Shown here piece by piece: positions 17,896 through 26,671 of a DNA stretch of 64,000 nt; within the stretch, counting starts at the first letter, position 1; every line of letters begins with the position of its first letter. Origin of the DNA: Syntrophobacteraceae bacterium. Lineage in GTDB: Bacteria; Desulfobacterota; Syntrophobacteria; Syntrophobacterales; Syntrophobacteraceae. The notes under the pieces were generated by a model. The model was not told where the DNA came from. It searched no databases and saw only the letters and a program-made list of their open reading frames with translations. The stretch covers positions 29,409 to 93,408 of the forward strand of contig JALOPI010000006.1 in assembly GCA_025453975.1 (NCBI GenBank). The letters are read 5' to 3'. Made by a program: the position numbers and the translations under genes.

Positions 17896-20814
17896 TCAGC
17901 CGCCGGTCTTTTCGCCATCGGAGAGCGTGGCCTTGACGGCCTTGAGCTCGTACGCCTCCAGAATGTCGCCGACCTTGATGTCGTTGAAATTCTCGACGCC
18001 GATGCCGCACTCGAACCCCGACTTGACCTCCTTCACGTCATCCTTGAACCGTCGGAGCGACCCCAGCTTGCCATCGTAGACCACGATCTGATCCCGCAGG
18101 ACCCTCATCCGCGCGTTGCGCTCGATCCGCCCGTCGTTGACAGAACAGCCGGCAATGGTGCCAAACTTGGGCACATGGAATGTCTGGCGCACCTCGGCCC
18201 TTCCGAGCACATGCTCCTGATACACGGGCTCGAGGAGACCCTCCATGGCATCCCGCACATCGCTCAGGAGCTGGTAGATGACATCGTAATAACGCATGTC
18301 CACCTTCTCCTGCTCCGCCAGCTCCTGCACCTTCTGGTCGGCCCGGAGGTTGAACCCGATGACGATGGCGTTGGAGGCCGAAGCCAGGAGCACGTCCGAT
18401 TCCGAAATGGCGCCGGTGGCCGTGTGGATGAGGTTCACCTTCACTTCCGGCGTGGAAAGCTTCCTCAGGGAGTCGCTGATGGCCTCCAGGGAGCCGTGGA
18501 CGTCGGCCTTGAGGATCAGGTTGAGCTCCTTGATCTCTCCTTCCTGAATCTGCTCGAACAGGCTTTCCAGCGTCACCTTGGTGGTCTTGGTCAGCTCCTT
18601 TTCTCGGAGCTTCATGAGGCGATGCTCGGCCACCAGCTTGGCCTGCTTCTCGTCCGTCAGGGCCACGAAATCATCGCCGGCGTTGGGAACTCCCGAGAGC
18701 CCCAGCACTTCCACGGGCATGGACGGCCCCGCTTCCTCCAATCGCTGCCCCCGGTCGTTGAACATGTTGCGGACGCGCCCGGATTGCCCGCCGCAGACGT
18801 AGGAGTCGCCGGTCCGGAGGGTGCCTTCCTGGATCAGGATGGTGGCCACCGGCCCGCGCCCCTTGTCCAGCTTGGCTTCAATGACTCGACCGCGAGCGGT
18901 CTTGCTGGGATTGGCCTTGAGCTCGAGGATTTCGGCCTGCAGCAGCACCATCTCGAGCAGCTCATCGATGCCTACCCGCTTCTTGGCCGAGATCTCCACC
19001 ATGGTGATGTCCCCGCCCCAGTCCTCGGCCAGGACGCCCTGCTCGGCCAGCTCCCGCTTGACCCGGTCCGGATTGGCGTTGGGCTTGTCAATCTTGTTGA
19101 CGGCCACCACGATGGGAACGCCGGCCGCCTTGGCATGATTGATGGCCTCGATGGTCTGCTGCATCACTCCGTCGTCGGCAGCCACCACCAGGATGACGAT
19201 GTCCGTCACCTTGGCCCCGCGAGCCCTCATGGACGTGAAAGCCTCATGGCCGGGCGTATCCAGGAAAACGACATCCCCGTTCCCCACCCGCACGTAGTAG
19301 GCGCCGATGTGCTGGGTGATGCCTCCGGCCTCGCCTCCGATGACGTTGGTGTCCCGAATGGCGTCCAGCAGCGAGGTCTTGCCATGGTCGACGTGTCCCA
19401 TGACCGTGACCACCGGCGGCCGCGGCCGGAGCTCCTCGGGTCGGTCCTCCTGGACCTGCAGGATCTCCTCTTCCTCGAAACCGACGCTTTCCACTTCAAA
19501 TCCGAACTCCGAAGCCAGCAGCGTGGCCGTCTCAATATCGAGGGCCTGATTGATGTTGGCCGCCAGCCCCAGCAGCAGAAGCTTCTTGATGACTTCGCCC
19601 GCCTTGACCCCCATCTGCTTGGCCAGGTTGGCCACGGTGATGGCCTCGTCGATGCGGATGGGCCGCCGGGTGATCTTCTGCGCCGCCGGCTCGACCCGGG
19701 CCGCCTCCCTGTGAGCCCCCCGGCGGTCCCGATCCCGGAAACGCTCGCGATCAGCCTGGGCCGCCAGCTCCTTCTTGCTGTAGAGGTCCTGCCGCTCCAC
19801 GACTTCCTTGCGCTGGGGAGGCGCCGCCACACCCCTGCGCTTGCGCTCGGCCTCGCGCTCGGCCTCGTCGGGTCGCGTACGCTTCTTGCGCGCCGCATCC
19901 CGGGCTTCGGCCTCGTCGGGCTTCACGTTCAGGCGGGAGGCCAGCTGGGCAATCTCGACCTCCTCCTCGGGCTCGGGCTCTTCCGGGATGATCTCCGGCA
20001 GCTTGATGATGCGAGCCGGCTCCTCCTTGCGAGCCTTCTTACGCCGCCTCTTCTTGCCTTTCTTGGCCTTCTCCTCCTCGTCCCCCTCTTCTCCCTCCTC
20101 TCCTTCCTGAGCCAGATCGGAGGCCGGGATCTCCACGGCCGCGGAGGGGGGAGGCGGCATCACCGGAGGAGCAGGCACCGCCGGCTCGGGGCCGGCCTCG
20201 AATACTGCTTCCGCGTGCACGGCGGGCTCGGGTGCGGACGCGGCTTCGACAACAGGCTCCTGGGGGACCGGTGCCTGGGCGACGGGCGTCTCCGGGACCT
20301 TCGGCTCGGGAGCCGCCATCGGCACATCCTCCCCTGGGGCCACGGGGGGCGGTGACACGGGCACGGCTTCGGAAACCGTCTCCAATGCGGGCAGCGGCTC
20401 CTCCGGGGCTGAGGGCACTGCCGCTGGCACTTCCGGAGTCTCGGGGGCGACGGGGCTCTCGACCGCTGGCCCTGCTTCTCGACGCAGATCGACGGGGGCT
20501 TCGACCATCGCCTCCACAGGGGTCGCGACCAGATCCTCGGGGAGAGGCTGCTCGGCGGTAGCCGGAGCCACGGCTCCCTCCGGCTCATCCGTCGTCTTCT
20601 TGCGGCGACGAATGACGCCGCGGGCCACCCTTGTCTCCTCGACGGTTTCAGGCCGCTGCTCGCTGAACTGCTGGCGAATCTTCAGAACCGCCGAGTCCGT
20701 GAGGGTGCTCATGTGGTTCTTGGCCTGAATCCCGAGCCTCACAATTCGATCCAGCAGGTCCTTGTTATTCATATTCAGCTCTTTCGCTAATTCATGAACC
20801 CTCATGCGCCCCAT
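17896..20814 (-). CDS. infB: Translation initiation factor IF-2
   Basis: This GTPase delivers fMet-tRNA to the 30S subunit. The 972-aa protein has two N-terminal IF2-N motifs (about 1-60 and 380-430) joined by a long Ala/Pro/Glu-rich linker (about 80-260) and a Lys/Arg-rich segment. The G domain contains GHVDHGKT near residue 470, DTPGHEAF and NKIDKPNA. Domains II-IV follow. The frame is open to 20844, but a GGGGGAAGGG stretch immediately upstream supports ATG 20814 ([13 protein letters not shown]). It follows ylxR by about 140 bp in the nusA operon. Confidence 0.97.
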   Translation of the reverse strand: MGRMRVHELAKELNMNNKDLLDRIVRLGIQAKNHMSTLTDSAVLKIRQQFSEQRPETVEETRVARGVIRRRKKTTDEPEGAVAPATAEQPLPEDLVATPVEAMVEAPVDLRREAGPAVESPVAPETPEVPAAVPSAPEEPLPALETVSEAVPVSPPPVAPGEDVPMAAPEPKVPETPVAQAPVPQEPVVEAASAPEPAVHAEAVFEAGPEPAVPAPPVMPPPPSAAVEIPASDLAQEGEEGEEGDEEEKAKKGKKRRRKKARKEEPARIIKLPEIIPEEPEPEEEVEIAQLASRLNVKPDEAEARDAARKKRTRPDEAEREAERKRRGVAAPPQRKEVVERQDLYSKKELAAQADRERFRDRDRRGAHREAARVEPAAQKITRRPIRIDEAITVANLAKQMGVKAGEVIKKLLLLGLAANINQALDIETATLLASEFGFEVESVGFEEEEILQVQEDRPEELRPRPPVVTVMGHVDHGKTSLLDAIRDTNVIGGEAGGITQHIGAYYVRVGNGDVVFLDTPGHEAFTSMRARGAKVTDIVILVVAADDGVMQQTIEAINHAKAAGVPIVVAVNKIDKPNANPDRVKRELAEQGVLAEDWGGDITMVEISAKKRVGIDELLEMVLLQAEILELKANPSKTARGRVIEAKLDKGRGPVATILIQEGTLRTGDSYVCGGQSGRVRNMFNDRGQRLEEAGPSMPVEVLGLSGVPNAGDDFVALTDEKQAKLVAEHRLMKLREKELTKTTKVTLESLFEQIQEGEIKELNLILKADVHGSLEAISDSLRKLSTPEVKVNLIHTATGAISESDVLLASASNAIVIGFNLRADQKVQELAEQEKVDMRYYDVIYQLLSDVRDAMEGLLEPVYQEHVLGRAEVRQTFHVPKFGTIAGCSVNDGRIERNARMRVLRDQIVVYDGKLGSLRRFKDDVKEVKSGFECGIGVENFNDIKVGDILEAYELKAVKATLSDGEKTGG

Positions 20815-20958
20815 GAACCCTTCCCCCTTGATCAGCTGATGCAAACCGCCCCGACACCCCGATCACATCCGATATCGATAAAAACAACCATTGAAATCCT
20901 CCAGAAAACCACCGTCCCCATCCCCGGGCAGGGTCGAGCCGGCAGCTTCATCTTCTCT

Positions 20959-21222
20959 TCATTCACCGGGATGACGAGCCACCCCATCGCCGGCCACTCC
21001 ACGTCGTGCCCTGCCGCGAAAGGCCTTGAGAGCCCGGTGGCCGGATTTCAAGCCGGGAAGGCACTTCTCGCAGACATAAGCTCCCCGCCCCGGCAGCCTC
21101 TGAATCTCATCCCGCACCACCTGCCCCGTGACCGGGTCCAAAGCCAATCGAAGGAGGCTTCCCTTGGCACGCCGCGACCGGCAGACCAGGCACATACGGG
21201 TCGGTACATGGGCAGCTGCCAC
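20959..21222 (-). CDS. ylxR: YlxR/RnpM family RNA-binding protein (DUF448)
   Basis: This 87-aa basic protein has the family signature PTRMCLVCRSRRAKGSLLRLAL and GRGAYVC, plus a second cysteine pair (CEKC). It starts with GTG only 5 bp after the nusA stop, using the GGTGGAG at the end of nusA as ribosome binding site. In Firmicutes the family member binds RNase P RNA. Its position between nusA and infB is the standard one. Confidence 0.9.
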   Translation of the reverse strand: MAAAHVPTRMCLVCRSRRAKGSLLRLALDPVTGQVVRDEIQRLPGRGAYVCEKCLPGLKSGHRALKAFRGRARRGVAGDGVARHPGE

Positions 21223-21227
21223 TCGGT

Positions 21228-22655
21228 CTACTCCACCTTCAGCACGTCCTCGCCCGCCGCCTGGGCTGCCTCCGCGGGCAGCTCCACCGCTTCTCGGGGA
21301 GCCTCGGGCTCACCGAGAGCATCCCCCGCCCCCTCGGCCTGCTCTTCGGATGGCTCTTCGATCTGCTCCTCAGCCAGTTCCTCGGATGGCTCCTCGGATG
21401 GCTCCTCGGAATCCAGGCCCATCGTCTCCATCATGACCCTGGCCCGCTGCACCAGTTCCTCGATGGCCTCCTCGGAAAGCCGCGTCAGCTCCTGGAGCTC
21501 CATGCTGGAAGCGCCCACCAGGAACTCCAGGGATGTGATCCCCGCCTCGTAGAGACGGTCGGCCATTTCCGCCGTCAGACCCTTCACCCCCAGGAGCAGC
21601 TGATAACCTTCCTGCTTCTGACGCTCGTAGCGGGTCTCGCTCTTCACATCGATGTGCCAGTTCGTCAGCTTGGATGCCAGCCTCACATTCTGTCCGCGCT
21701 TGCCGATGGCCAGGGAGAGCTGATCGTCGGGGACGATGACTTCCATGTTGCGGTTGGCCTGGTCGATGATGACCTTGGAGATGATGGCCGGCGCCAGCCC
21801 ATTCACAACGAACTTGGCCGGGTCCATGTTCCAGGGAACGATGTCGATCTTCTCCCCCCGGAGCTCCTGAACGACGTTCTGGACCCGCGTGCCCTTCATG
21901 CCGACGCAGGCGCCCACGGGGTCCACGTCCGGATCCTTGGAAATGACGGCGATCTTGGCCCGTGAGCCGGGCTCGCGGGCCGCGCCGATGATGCTCACAA
22001 TGCCCTCCGCCACCTCGGGCACTTCACCGTGAAACAGCTGGATCAGGAAGTGGGGATGAGTTCGACTCAGGATGATCTGGGGGCCCTTGCTGATCTTCTT
22101 CACGTCGAAGACATAGGCGCGGATCCGGTCGCCTTGTCGGAAAATCTCCTTGGGGATCTGCTCCTTGGGGGGCAAAATGGCCTCGGCCTGGCCTATGTTC
22201 ACGATCATCCCCGATTTATCGATGCGCTGCACGATGCCGTGAATGATCTCCCCCTTGCGTCCCCTGAACTCCTCGTAGACCACCTCGCGCTCGGCGTCCT
22301 TCATCTTCTGGATGATGACCTGCTTGGCCGACTGAGCCGCGATGCGCCCCAGGGTATCGGTGTCCATGCGGATGCCCAGCTCATCGCCCAGGGTGGCCTC
22401 GGTATCCAGCACCATGGCCTCCCCCAGTGAGACCTCCTTGTCGGGATCGCTGACCACCTCGACCACTTCCTTGAACTGAAAAGCCTCGATCTCGCCAAAT
22501 TCCTCGTTGAAGGTGACATCCAGGTCCAGCCTGCTGCCGTACTTCTTCTTGATGGCGGACTTGATGGCCTCCTCGAGGGTGTTGATGAGGGTCTGGCGGT
22601 CGATCCCTTTCTCTCGGCTCACTTGATCGATCAAGCGCTTGAGCTCAGTGGTCAT
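21228..22655 (-). CDS. nusA: Transcription termination/antitermination factor NusA
   Basis: NusA binds RNA polymerase and controls pausing, termination and antitermination. The 475-aa protein has the N-terminal domain (1-125), S1 (GIVQRIDKSGMIVNIG), KH1/KH2 (VGACVGMKGTRVQ and LAIGKRGQNVRLA), and one helix-hairpin-helix-like C-terminal repeat (GLTAEMADRLYEAGI). A low-complexity Glu-rich tail of about 55 residues follows (EEPSEEPSEELAEEQ type) and is probably disordered. AAGGAG precedes ATG 22655. Confidence 0.96.
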   Translation of the reverse strand: MTTELKRLIDQVSREKGIDRQTLINTLEEAIKSAIKKKYGSRLDLDVTFNEEFGEIEAFQFKEVVEVVSDPDKEVSLGEAMVLDTEATLGDELGIRMDTDTLGRIAAQSAKQVIIQKMKDAEREVVYEEFRGRKGEIIHGIVQRIDKSGMIVNIGQAEAILPPKEQIPKEIFRQGDRIRAYVFDVKKISKGPQIILSRTHPHFLIQLFHGEVPEVAEGIVSIIGAAREPGSRAKIAVISKDPDVDPVGACVGMKGTRVQNVVQELRGEKIDIVPWNMDPAKFVVNGLAPAIISKVIIDQANRNMEVIVPDDQLSLAIGKRGQNVRLASKLTNWHIDVKSETRYERQKQEGYQLLLGVKGLTAEMADRLYEAGITSLEFLVGASSMELQELTRLSEEAIEELVQRARVMMETMGLDSEEPSEEPSEELAEEQIEEPSEEQAEGAGDALGEPEAPREAVELPAEAAQAAGEDVLKVE

Positions 22656-22735
22656 GGCTCCTTCATCTCCCTGCAGTGTGTATCCAAGGAAAACCCGGAA
22701 GCTGCCCGATCATGCCCGGCGGCTTGGGATTTCCC

Positions 22736-23215
22736 TCATGAATCCATCGACTCAAAATAACACAGACGAGCACGCTCAACGATATCCAGCGCAATGTCGT
22801 AATCCTGTCCATCGCAATGAATCGTGACCTGACCGTGCTCGATTCGCTTCAATGTGCCCTTGAACCTGCGCCGGCTCCCCAGCGGCTCCAGCGTGCGGAT
22901 CTCGACGATTTTGCCCAGAACGCTCTCGAAGTGCTCGGGCTTTCGCAGAGGCCGATTCAGACCGGGGGAGGAGACCTCCAGATGGTACGGCATCCGGATC
23001 GCTTCGGTCACATCGAGGAGATCGCCGACCACGCGGCTGATCTGAGCGCAGTCCTCGACGGTGATGCCGTCCTCCTGGTCGATGAAGAGGCGCAGAACCC
23101 ATCCCGGAGACTCACGGCGGAATTCCAGCTCCACCAGCTCCTTGCCTTCCACTCGCAAAACCGGCTCGATCATTTCGATGAGCTTCGCCATGATCTCGGC
23201 CTGTTTGGGCTCCAT
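22736..23215 (-). CDS. rimP: Ribosome maturation factor RimP
   Basis: RimP is a 30S maturation factor with an N-terminal alpha/beta and a C-terminal SH3-like domain. The 159-aa form starting at ATG 23215 (MEPKQAEIMAKL) has the motifs GKELVELEF, LRLFIDQEDGITVEDC and LEVSSPGLNRPL. The frame is open upstream to 23380, but that stretch contains the intrinsic terminator at 23249-23277 and reads as non-family sequence. A weak GGTGG is the only ribosome binding site. It is the first protein gene of the nusA-infB operon. Confidence 0.93.
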   Translation of the reverse strand: MEPKQAEIMAKLIEMIEPVLRVEGKELVELEFRRESPGWVLRLFIDQEDGITVEDCAQISRVVGDLLDVTEAIRMPYHLEVSSPGLNRPLRKPEHFESVLGKIVEIRTLEPLGSRRRFKGTLKRIEHGQVTIHCDGQDYDIALDIVERARLCYFESMDS

Positions 23216-23248
23216 GGGAACCACCATCCAGTGTCTCGGGGACAAAGC

Positions 23249-23277
23249 AAAAAAAAAAGTGGGTGACCCACCCACTT
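23249..23277 (-). terminator. Intrinsic terminator between tRNA-Gly and rimP
   Basis: On the minus strand a 9-bp perfect stem (23277-23269 with 23265-23257) with a 3-nt loop runs into ten consecutive T (23258-23249). It ends only 33 nt before the rimP start codon and about 190 nt after the tRNA. Transcription of rimP must therefore read through it or start within the preceding 190 nt. Confidence 0.8.
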
Positions 23278-23469
23278 CTCTCAGCAGACATGACCGAATT
23301 CTAAATTTTGCTAGACTTAGGGTTCTCGGGGCTGCAGAACCTGGAGGCTGCTCACAGAATCTAGAGGTCTTGTCATCCACTAATCGAAGTATGCTGCCGG
23401 ATCCTTGCGTCGGCGCGCAGCCACCTCAAAAAGGGAAGCCTTCGAGAAACGAAGGAGCACCTAAACAAT

Positions 23470-23545
23470 TGGAGCGGGCAACGGGATTCGAACCCGCGAC
23501 CCCAAGCTTGGGAAGCTTGTGCTCTACCAACTGAGCTACACCCGC
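23470..23545 (-). tRNA. tRNA-Gly (anticodon CCC)
   Basis: This 76-nt cloverleaf has acceptor GCGGGTG pairing with TGCCCGC (two wobble pairs). The D-arm contains AGCTCAGTTGGTAGAGC, the anticodon stem is CAAGC/GCTTG with loop TTCCCAA (anticodon CCC), and the T-arm carries GGTTCGAATCC. A genomically encoded CCA is at 23472-23470. It reads GGG codons. It lies upstream of rimP-nusA-infB in the same direction, comparable to metY in E. coli. Confidence 0.96.
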
Positions 23546-23564
23546 CCACCAACTGTCATCGGCG

Positions 23565-23594
23565 ATAGTAAACAATGGCTCCGGAGCAAGTCAA
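23565..23594 (-). promoter_or_regulatory. Strong sigma-70-type promoter for tRNA-Gly (and possibly rimP operon)
   Basis: Minus-strand TTGACT (23594-23589) and TACTAT (23570-23565) are spaced by 18 bp. The predicted start lies about 12 nt before the tRNA 5' end. It is the clearest promoter seen upstream of the long translation operon. Confidence 0.7.
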
Positions 23595-23624
23595 GACTAT
23601 TTTGGGCGATATTTGGCTCTATCT

Positions 23625-24617
23625 TCATGAGGTGCTTTCGTGGGAGCCTGAAATCCGAGCCCAGGCCAGGCGGGCCGACCCGGCGAGGGCCGCCTCGTCT
23701 CCCAGCTCGCCCCGGCGGATGACCGCCTGGCCAGGATCCAGCATCGAGCTGTGGTGGGTCAGACTCTCCATGAGAGGGCCGATGAACAGGTCCCAACCGG
23801 AGCACACGCCACCGCCGATGACCGCATGTCGAAGGCCGAGCACGCTGAAAAGACCGGCCAGGGCCAGGCCCAGGGACCAGCCCAGGCGGTGGAAAAGGTC
23901 CCGGGACAGATCATCTCCCAGCCGCGCCTCTTGGCAAATCAGCTCGGACGTCAGCTCTCCAGTCAGGCAGGCCTCATGAAGGATCCCCTTTCTCAGACGC
24001 CCCCCATTCACCGCATCCCGAACCCCCTGCTTCAACGCCGAGCTGGAGGCGTGGGCCTCCAGGCAGCCCCTCAGCCCGCAGGCGCAAAGGGGTCCCCCGG
24101 GATCGATGACCATGTGACCCAGCTCTCCACAGAACCCCAGGTCGTCCCCACGCCACAGTTTTCCGCCCAGGATGAGGCAGCCGCCCACCCCCGTCCCGAG
24201 GGTCACCCCGATCCAGTGGGGTATCCCACGCCCGGCTCCCAGCAGGCTCTCGCCCACGCCGAACACGTCGGCGTCGTTTTCAAGAAAGACCGGAAGGACC
24301 AGCGCCCGTCCAAGCTCCCCGGCCAGGGGAAATCCGTTCATGGTCGGCAGGTTGGGCGAAAAGAGAACCGCTCCCGCCCGACGATCGATTTTACCGGCCA
24401 CGCCCAGCCCCACCGCACGAGCCCGTCCGCCCGCCCGGCGGCCCTCCTCCATCATCTCCCGGCATTGGAGAGCCAGGCGGCCCACGACGTCCGCGGCTCC
24501 AGCCCGCACCAGGGTGGCCTCCCTGGATTGATGCAGGATCTCACCGTCCGGCGTCACCAGGGCCAGCCTCATGTGCGTGCCCCCGATGTCTCCTCCGATC
24601 AGCAGGTCGCTTTCCAT
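23625..24617 (-). CDS. ROK family sugar kinase (glucokinase-like)
   Basis: This 330-aa cytoplasmic kinase has an N-terminal phosphate-1 loop (GGDIGGTHMRLA), catalytic Asp in FLENDADVFG, and GTGVGGCLI. The ROK zinc-binding loop is present as CACGLRGCLEAHAS. These residues are complete for ATP-dependent phosphorylation of a hexose such as glucose or N-acetylmannosamine; substrate is not decided by sequence. GAGGTG precedes the ATG. No transporter or regulator is adjacent. It ends 31 bp upstream of the tRNA promoter in the same direction. Confidence 0.9.
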   Translation of the reverse strand: MESDLLIGGDIGGTHMRLALVTPDGEILHQSREATLVRAGAADVVGRLALQCREMMEEGRRAGGRARAVGLGVAGKIDRRAGAVLFSPNLPTMNGFPLAGELGRALVLPVFLENDADVFGVGESLLGAGRGIPHWIGVTLGTGVGGCLILGGKLWRGDDLGFCGELGHMVIDPGGPLCACGLRGCLEAHASSSALKQGVRDAVNGGRLRKGILHEACLTGELTSELICQEARLGDDLSRDLFHRLGWSLGLALAGLFSVLGLRHAVIGGGVCSGWDLFIGPLMESLTHHSSMLDPGQAVIRRGELGDEAALAGSARLAWARISGSHESTS

Positions 24618-24763
24618 GGCATTCGCACCTCGGTCAAGATCCCGATCAGGACAGAATCACTCCAGCCGGGGCGGGGTGCGCTCCCGTTCGCTCGACATTG
24701 ACCGCCGGCGAGGACATGGCAGCCTCTTCCATGACACACCTTGGGGCGGTGGTGCGAAAACGC

Positions 24764-25363
24764 TCAGGAAGCAAGGTTCTCGGGGATGTAAAACACGTAG
24801 TGCTCGGTCAGGATGTCGAACTGCTGGTCCGTTTCTTCCTCGATCACCGCGTATAGCTCCTTGAGACTTTCCGTTTTCGAGACACGGTGAGCCAGGAGGT
24901 TCGGATTGTAGTACTCGACGTGGATGGGAAACAGAAAGTAGCGTACATTGCCGCGCCAGACCACGTTGAGGGCTTCCCGCTCCTCCAGTATCGACTTGTA
25001 GAAGCGCCGGAGCAGGTCCGTCCTCAGGATGGGCGAGGGCGCGTTGGTGACGCATTCCATCCACCCGGCCAGCCGATAAACGCGGCGCATCAGGGCTTCA
25101 TCATGGCGGCAACGGTAAAGGCCCATGAGCGTGTAATGGCAGCCGTCCTCGATGGCGAAGTGATTGGGCACCTGGGCCACGTGAGCATGCCCCTGCCGGC
25201 TGAATGCTTCCAGCCGATGCATCTCGTATCGGGCGGACTCCCCCCGCTTGACCATCATGGCGGCACCCAGCTTCCAGTCGCCCCGCCGAAGCTCCAGGGG
25301 GTGCAGGGTGATGAGGTTTTCGGGAGGGCGCTGCCGCTCTTTCAAATCGATGATGTCTGCCAC
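24764..25363 (-). CDS. Conserved-looking hypothetical protein
   Basis: I do not recognise this 199-aa family. The protein is soluble (no signal peptide or membrane helix) and rich in His, Tyr and Arg. Two segments look structured: NHFAIEDGCHYTLMGLYRCRHDEAL and the C-terminal half with EVEYYNP-like and DILTEHYVFYIPE stretches. Codon use matches its neighbours. The start is GTG 25363, preceded by GGGAGCGGAG. It lies between the CBS-ACT gene (124 bp upstream) and the ROK kinase (146 bp downstream) on the same strand, so it could be cotranscribed with either. Confidence 0.65.
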   Translation of the reverse strand: MADIIDLKERQRPPENLITLHPLELRRGDWKLGAAMMVKRGESARYEMHRLEAFSRQGHAHVAQVPNHFAIEDGCHYTLMGLYRCRHDEALMRRVYRLAGWMECVTNAPSPILRTDLLRRFYKSILEEREALNVVWRGNVRYFLFPIHVEYYNPNLLAHRVSKTESLKELYAVIEEETDQQFDILTEHYVFYIPENLAS

Positions 25364-25487
25364 CGCCGTCTCCGCTCCCTGGGATCCTTCACGGGTCCCG
25401 GAGCTTCAGGTTTCAGGTCTCATTCTGAAAGCCCGGAAAGAGGCTTGGTCCTCTCCATGCCCCCAAAGCGCTGCCAACAGATTGCAA

Positions 25488-26165
25488 TCAGGATCTGACA
25501 GGCAGATAGGGAGAGAGATCCTCCACGTAATCCGTCAGCACCTTCAATCCGCTCTCCTCGAGGGCATGAACCGCCGTTCTGTAGTCCGTCAGGGTGACCC
25601 GGACGATCACCTGCCAGATGTCCCGCTGACCGCGAAGAGGCACGGTCAAGGTGCTGAGGATGTTCACGGAAGCGGTCTGCATGACCTTTCCAATCCGGGC
25701 CAGAACCTCGGCCCTGTCCGTCACCAGAACGGACAGCCGCTTGGTGTCGTCGCTCATGCCGAGAGCCATGAGGAGGACCTCCATGAGATCCGTGGTGGTG
25801 ATGATCCCCACCAGCCTGTCGTTCTTGACCACGGGGAGAGCCCCAATCTTGTGATCGTGCATGATCCGGGCGGCCCGCTCGATGGTCATGTTGGGAGTGG
25901 CCGTGATGACCCCCTTGGTCATGATATGGGCCACGGTGAGCTTCTGCAGGGCGTAGGTGAGCTCGTGGACACTCAGCGTGGTGGCCGGAGAGGCCCAGGA
26001 TTCCTTCAAGTCGCGGTCCGTTACGATTCCCAGGAGCTGAGCCTTTCCATCGGTCACCGGAAGATGGGAGATCTTGTGCTGGTCCATCAGCTCTCTGGCC
26101 CGAAAAATGGACGTATCGGGGGATATGGTGACCAGGCTCGTTTTCATATTCCAGCCGATGTACAT
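25488..26165 (-). CDS. CBS-pair and ACT domain protein (AcuB-like)
   Basis: This 225-aa cytoplasmic protein has two CBS motifs (about 5-60 and 75-135) forming a Bateman adenosyl-nucleotide sensor. A C-terminal ACT domain (about 140-215) probably binds an amino acid. The motifs HLPVTDGKAQLLGIVTDRDL and ALPVVKNDRLVGIITTTDL are typical. AcuB-like proteins are linked to acetoin or acetate metabolism in Bacillus, but many Desulfobacterota carry them with no known partner. GAGGAGGAG precedes ATG 26165, and a good promoter lies at 26211-26240. Confidence 0.9.
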   Translation of the reverse strand: MYIGWNMKTSLVTISPDTSIFRARELMDQHKISHLPVTDGKAQLLGIVTDRDLKESWASPATTLSVHELTYALQKLTVAHIMTKGVITATPNMTIERAARIMHDHKIGALPVVKNDRLVGIITTTDLMEVLLMALGMSDDTKRLSVLVTDRAEVLARIGKVMQTASVNILSTLTVPLRGQRDIWQVIVRVTLTDYRTAVHALEESGLKVLTDYVEDLSPYLPVRS

Positions 26166-26210
26166 GTTCTCCTCCTCAGGGTTTCCTTTTCATCACTCGG
26201 TCCAGCATTT

Positions 26211-26240
26211 ACAATAGGAAATGGTTTGGCGAAGTGTCAA
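26211..26240 (-). promoter_or_regulatory. Sigma-70-type promoter for the CBS-ACT gene
   Basis: Minus-strand TTGACA (26240-26235) and TATTGT (26216-26211) are separated by 18 bp, about 45 nt ahead of the start codon in a 227-bp divergent gap. Confidence 0.6.
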
Positions 26241-26392
26241 CGTGAAAGTCCACCCTCCGGGGATTGTCGCTCAGCCTTCCGGACCATTGATTTTTTCGGC
26301 GGCGGGGTTCATTCTCCGAGGGTCCTCCGCGGGTAGCTGGACAGTGGAGCCTCGAGCTCGAGCCTTGAAGCTCATGGGAGCAGCAGACAGGA

Positions 26393-26629
26393 ATGAATGA
26401 CCACAAGACATCGCCGAAGCTTGCGGGGAAAGGTCATGGGAAGTGGAGGCGATCCCGCGTCTATCGCTGCTCCACCTGTGAGCGCGAGCAGCCTTTCTGC
26501 TGGACCTGCCCGTGTGGATTCATGATCTGCTCCGACTGCATGGAAGAGAATTTCTGGGGGATGACCTGCAACGGCGTGGTCTGGACCTGTCCGGACTGCG
26601 GGGAGATACGAGGGTTCGGCAACGACTGA
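26393..26629 (+). CDS. Small cysteine-rich (zinc-ribbon-like) protein
   Basis: This 78-aa protein contains eleven cysteines in CSTC, CWTCPC, CSDC, TC and CPDC arrangements, with a basic N-terminal 24 residues. The spacing suggests one or two structural zinc sites or an Fe-S cluster, comparable to treble-clef or RING-like folds. No family can be named. A purine-rich stretch precedes the ATG. It lies 42 bp upstream of the CoA-disulfide reductase gene on the same strand and may be its first operon partner. Confidence 0.65.
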   Translation: MNDHKTSPKLAGKGHGKWRRSRVYRCSTCEREQPFCWTCPCGFMICSDCMEENFWGMTCNGVVWTCPDCGEIRGFGND

Positions 26630-26671
26630 TCCTCCCCGGGCCGCCCCGGTTTTTGAGAAAGGAAGGAAGGA

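Noticed and set aside
17494..20355. 953-codon frame on the plus strand opposite infB, rbfA and the DUF503 gene
   Set aside because: Mirror of conserved genes, no ribosome binding site and no family motif.
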